From: Oscillospiraceae bacterium
GTDB taxonomy: Bacteria; Bacillota_A; Clostridia; Oscillospirales; Oscillospiraceae
Length of the DNA: 7,936 nucleotides
Reading direction: 5' to 3'
Assembly: GCA_017455225.1 (NCBI GenBank)
Contig: JAFTBL010000165.1
Span: forward strand, 1 to 7,936
Both the position numbers and the translations under genes were made by a program. This document shows positions 5,962 through 7,936 of the stretch, in pieces. Each line of letters starts with the position of its first letter. Position 1 is the first letter of the stretch. The notes under the pieces were generated by a model. That model ran no database searches. It saw only the letters and a list, made by a program, of their open reading frames with translations, and was not told the origin of the DNA.

Positions 5962-7134
5962 TTATCCGGCCGGAGCGGCAAGGATCGTCTCTGCCAGCCC
6001 CTTGGCGAACAGCCGCCCCGCGTACACGGCCTCCTCCGGCGAGTTGCCGGCGGCGCCCACCTCCAGCAGCATGGACCCGCGGGAGAAGTTCTGGTTGTAG
6101 TTGGCGTTGAGCAGGGAGATGGGGCGCATCAGCGTAGGGCGATCGGCCTGCAGCGTGCGCTGCACCGCCGCCGCCAGAGTCAGGTTTTGCTCCCAGCCGT
6201 CGTGGTTGACGCCCATCACAAGGCACAGCTGGGCGGCGCGCGGATCCTCCGCCGATACCAGCTTGAACTGTTGTCCCGCCTCGTTTTGCACCGCGTCACG
6301 GTGTACGTCGATGAGGTACACCAGCGAGGGATACTTGGCAAGATACGCCTCCACGGCGTCGCCGGAGCGGGAGTAGGCCGCGGTATAGCTGGGGTCGTCG
6401 TACCGGGTGCGGTCGTGGAGCACGGAGATGCCGTAGGAGGACAGCACGGCGGCGATCTCGTCGCCCACGCCCACCACGCTGACGGAGGCGTCGTCGCTGC
6501 GGTAGCTGCCGGTGGAATGATAGGACTGTCCCGGCGGCAGGGAATAGGCCTCGCTGCCGTGGGTGTGATAGATCAGCACCTGCGGCCCTTCCGCCGGATA
6601 TTTGGCGGCGAAGTCGCCGGAGGCGACAGTCTCCACCGGCAGCGTCCTGTCGCTGCGGTTGCGGATCAGCACCCCGCCGGCGACGGTATAGCCGTCCGGC
6701 GCTGGCGCCACCGTTTCCGCCGGTACGCCGTTGTCGGTGAAGGTGAGCCCCTCGGCAAGACTGTCGTCGCCTGGCGGGGGAGCGGGCGGGTCGTCCTGCG
6801 CCGGGGTTTCCGGCTCCCGGGCGTCCTCCGGGGGCAGGTATTCTTCTTCCGGCCGGTTCGACCCCGTGGACTGCGGCGCGGTCTCCGCCGCGGCGGGGAT
6901 ATAGCGCAGCATGGGCGATTGCAGAAGCGCCAGAGCCGTGGGCAGGGATACGCCGCTGCGCTCGAATACGTCGCCCAGCTCCCAGCGCACCAGCCACGCC
7001 GCAGGGGACTGCCGGCGCAGGGCGGACGTCGCCTCCTGCAGCGTCCGGCTGCCCACCGTCGCTCCTGCCGCCCACAGCGTCAGCCCTGCCAGCGCAAGGG
7101 CTCCGGCTCTTTTCACCGCCTGCATCGCCTTCAT
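5962..7134 (-). CDS. spoIIP: Stage II sporulation protein P (engulfment peptidoglycan hydrolase)
   Basis: SpoIIP is a mother-cell peptidoglycan amidase/endopeptidase that acts with SpoIID and SpoIIM to drive engulfment. The 390-residue form starts at ATG 7134, preceded at 7 nt by an almost perfect AAGGAGGT (7148-7141); the open frame extends to a TTG at 7194, which lacks such a site. Residues 8-28 are a single hydrophobic anchor after a Lys/Arg-containing N terminus. Residues 85-128 are a Pro/Glu/Asp-rich linker, and 184-388 the hydrolase domain. Probable metal and catalytic motifs are IYHTHGSEAY (188-197, His190 and His192), GVGDEI (222-227, Glu226), DVHRDA (276-281, His278) and SMLLEVG (354-360, Glu358). 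In Bacillus the gene sits beside gpr; here it is followed by a DNA glycosylase. No confident sigma-E promoter could be matched upstream. Confidence 0.95.
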   Translation of the reverse strand: MKAMQAVKRAGALALAGLTLWAAGATVGSRTLQEATSALRRQSPAAWLVRWELGDVFERSGVSLPTALALLQSPMLRYIPAAAETAPQSTGSNRPEEEYLPPEDAREPETPAQDDPPAPPPGDDSLAEGLTFTDNGVPAETVAPAPDGYTVAGGVLIRNRSDRTLPVETVASGDFAAKYPAEGPQVLIYHTHGSEAYSLPPGQSYHSTGSYRSDDASVSVVGVGDEIAAVLSSYGISVLHDRTRYDDPSYTAAYSRSGDAVEAYLAKYPSLVYLIDVHRDAVQNEAGQQFKLVSAEDPRAAQLCLVMGVNHDGWEQNLTLAAAVQRTLQADRPTLMRPISLLNANYNQNFSRGSMLLEVGAAGNSPEEAVYAGRLFAKGLAETILAAPAG

Positions 7135-7140
7135 GGCGCC

Positions 7141-7150
7141 ACCTCCTTTT
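7141..7150 (-). promoter_or_regulatory. Strong ribosome binding site that fixes the spoIIP start
   Basis: On the minus strand AAAAGGAGGT (7150-7141) contains an uninterrupted match to the anti-Shine-Dalgarno sequence, 6-7 nt before the ATG at 7134. It is the reason for preferring 7134 over the TTG at 7194. Confidence 0.9.
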
Positions 7151-7279
7151 GCACAAGACAAGCCTATGCGCCGCCGTGCGGAGGTATGCCGCAACTGCCT
7201 CTTGCCAGAGAGTGGGATCTATGTTACCATATTTTACAGAAAAATTGACAATTCGTTCATTCTTTTTTCAGACGAGCCG

Positions 7280-7288
7280 TGGTATAAT
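7280..7288 (+). promoter_or_regulatory. Extended -10 promoter for the small membrane protein gene
   Basis: TGGTATAAT (7280-7288) is a perfect TGnTATAAT extended -10. No good -35 lies at 17 nt (TTCTTT, 7260-7265). The consensus-like TTGACA at 7245-7250 is 32 nt away, too far to pair with it. Predicted transcription starts near 7295, leaving about 40 nt of leader. That leader holds a short ATCGATCGAT palindrome (7304-7313) and AAGGAGG (7321-7327). The rest of the 7135-7334 divergent gap holds the spoIIP ribosome binding site and AT-rich DNA around 7217-7270. Confidence 0.7.
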
Positions 7289-7334
7289 GCCAATGTAAAC
7301 AGGATCGATCGATTTTGACGAAGGAGGAAGAGGG

Positions 7335-7613
7335 ATGGAACAGTTTATCTCCACTCTGCTGGAAAAGGGACACGTGGCACTGTGCACCGCCGGCGAGCTG
7401 CTGGGCACGCTGGGCGAGGCGGCGATCGAGCTGGGCGCTCAGGGCTTTGCCGCCCTGAAGGAGAAGACCGCCTGCCTCATCGAAAGCGGCGGTGAAAAGC
7501 TGGAGGAGCTGACGGCGGATCGCAAGCGGGCCATCGCGGTGGCAGTGGCGGCGGGCACGGCCGTCCTGGCGGTGTGCACGGGGCTGATCCTGCTGCTGCG
7601 CCGGAAGAAATAA
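7335..7613 (+). CDS. Small single-pass membrane protein of unknown function
   Basis: This is a 92-residue protein I do not recognise. Residues 1-60 look amphipathic and helical, with alternating Leu/Ala and Glu/Gly/Lys residues. A charged stretch (DRKR, 62-65) precedes one hydrophobic segment (about 67-88, rich in Ala, Val and Leu), and the protein ends in RRKK. It has no signal peptidase site, cysteine motif or catalytic signature. A C-terminal anchor with basic flanks on both sides suggests tail-anchoring or a small membrane adaptor. AAGGAGG at 7321-7327 lies 7 nt before the ATG, and an extended -10 promoter lies upstream. These signals and the GC-rich codon use make it a credible gene. It is divergent from spoIIP and precedes htpG, separated from it by a GC-rich hairpin. 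Confidence 0.8.
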   Translation: MEQFISTLLEKGHVALCTAGELLGTLGEAAIELGAQGFAALKEKTACLIESGGEKLEELTADRKRAIAVAVAAGTAVLAVCTGLILLLRRKK

Positions 7614-7633
7614 ACAAGCGGGCAAGCAGCACC

Positions 7634-7660
7634 GGGGGCGCCGACGGCGCCCCCTCTCTT
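7634..7660 (+). terminator. GC-rich hairpin between the small membrane protein gene and htpG
   Basis: GGGGGCGCC (7634-7642) pairs perfectly with GGCGCCCCC (7646-7654) across a 3-nt GAC loop, followed by TCTCTT. The 9-bp stem is very stable but the T tract is poor. It may be a leaky intrinsic terminator or attenuator for readthrough into htpG. Confidence 0.65.
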
Positions 7661-7693
7661 GCGCGCAGAGAATACCGTTCGGAGGGATATACT

Positions 7694-7936
7694 ATGCGAA
7701 AGAAAAAGTTCAAGGCCGAATCCCAGCGATTGCTGGATCTGATGATCAACTCGATCTACACCCACAAGGAGATCTTCCTGCGGGAGATCATCTCCAACGC
7801 GTCCGACGCCATCGACAAGCTGAAATACATCAGCCTGACCGACGAAGGCGTGGGTCTGAAGGCGAGCGATTTCGCCATCCGCATCACGGTGGACGAGAAC
7901 GCGCGCACGCTGACCGTCAGCGACAACGGCATCGGC
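7694..7936 (+). CDS. htpG: Hsp90-family molecular chaperone HtpG, N-terminal fragment (3' end outside window)
   Basis: HtpG is the bacterial cytosolic Hsp90, an ATP-driven chaperone that remodels client proteins. The 81 visible codons begin the GHKL ATPase domain. [17 protein letters not shown] (6-22) and [11 protein letters not shown] (29-39) contain the Glu31 and Asn35 expected for ATP hydrolysis and magnesium binding. DNGIG (77-81) is the second nucleotide motif, with Asp77 contacting adenine. The ATG at 7694 is preceded at 7 nt by GGAGGG (7681-7686). The N terminus has an unusual RKKK before the family's first strand. No CIRCE inverted repeat and no credible promoter are visible in the 80 nt upstream, so expression may depend on readthrough from the small membrane protein gene. 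The gene is cut by the window edge. Confidence 0.96.
   Translation, partial: MRKKKFKAESQRLLDLMINSIYTHKEIFLREIISNASDAIDKLKYISLTDEGVGLKASDFAIRITVDENARTLTVSDNGIG

Noticed and set aside
5910..5981. TTG at 5981 as the glycosylase start
   Set aside because: It lies upstream of the TTTACA-17-TATAAT promoter and inside the end of spoIIP, and the added residues do not belong to the family.
5214..6110. A 298-codon open frame on the plus strand
   Set aside because: It runs antisense through the glycosylase gene and both its borders, with no domain and no start signal.
7135..7194. TTG at 7194 as the spoIIP start
   Set aside because: The added residues are Arg-rich and precede the membrane anchor, with no ribosome binding site; the AAGGAGGT at 7148-7141 points to the ATG at 7134.
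6187..7248. A 353-codon open frame on the plus strand
   Set aside because: It is antisense to spoIIP, Gly/Val/Arg/His-rich, has no ribosome binding site and no recognisable domain.
7245..7250. TTGACA as the -35 of the small membrane protein promoter
   Set aside because: It is 32 nt from the TATAAT at 7283, and no -10-like hexamer lies 16-18 nt after it.
7135..7260. A sigma-E promoter for spoIIP
   Set aside because: Candidate -10-like strings on the minus strand (such as CATAGATC near 7220) have no matching -35 at the right spacing; I could not support a position.
7687..7693. TATACT just before the htpG ATG as a -10 element
   Set aside because: It would start transcription inside the coding region and has no -35 at suitable spacing; it is simply the spacer after the ribosome binding site.

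Overview
The window reads as chromosomal core-genome sequence from a high-GC, endospore-forming Firmicute. The spoIIP gene implies sporulation. Strong AGGAGG-type ribosome binding sites precede almost every gene. Third codon positions are rich in G and C, and overall G+C looks well above 60% by eye. The best guess is a gut-type Clostridia lineage such as Oscillospiraceae; this placement is inference. No tRNA, rRNA, CRISPR array, insertion sequence or prophage gene is visible.

Left part (1-2596, + strand): the Ala/Glu/Pro-rich tail of an unidentified gene overlaps folD by an ATGA. folD in turn overlaps a membrane-anchored spermidine-synthase-like gene by 14 nt. The three look translationally coupled, and an intrinsic terminator follows at about 2614-2648.

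Centre (2640-4655, + strand): a MocR-type regulator (GntR helix-turn-helix fused to a PLP aminotransferase fold) has a long inverted repeat across its putative promoter. It overlaps by 16 nt a GTG-initiated GreA/GreB-like gene. The Gre-like protein has Ala in place of the catalytic Asp at its coiled-coil tip. A perfect 17-bp hairpin, T-rich on both strands, separates this pair from the convergent minus-strand genes.

Right-centre (4666-7134, - strand): in transcription order these are spoIIP (engulfment peptidoglycan hydrolase), an AAG-family alkyladenine DNA glycosylase, and a HAD phosphatase overlapping the glycosylase by 7 nt. A near-consensus sigma-A promoter (TTTACA-17-TATAAT) lies just downstream of the spoIIP stop. 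It predicts a leader of only about 12 nt for the glycosylase-HAD unit.

Right end (7135-7936, + strand): a divergent intergenic region carries an extended -10 promoter for a 92-aa single-pass membrane protein of unknown function. A GC-rich hairpin and the first 81 codons of htpG (Hsp90) follow.

Most of the window is ordinary housekeeping and sporulation sequence. The points most worth follow-up are the Gre-like factor with an altered tip, its coupling to a MocR regulator with a putative operator, and the very short glycosylase leader. I do not see a clearly new multi-gene system.
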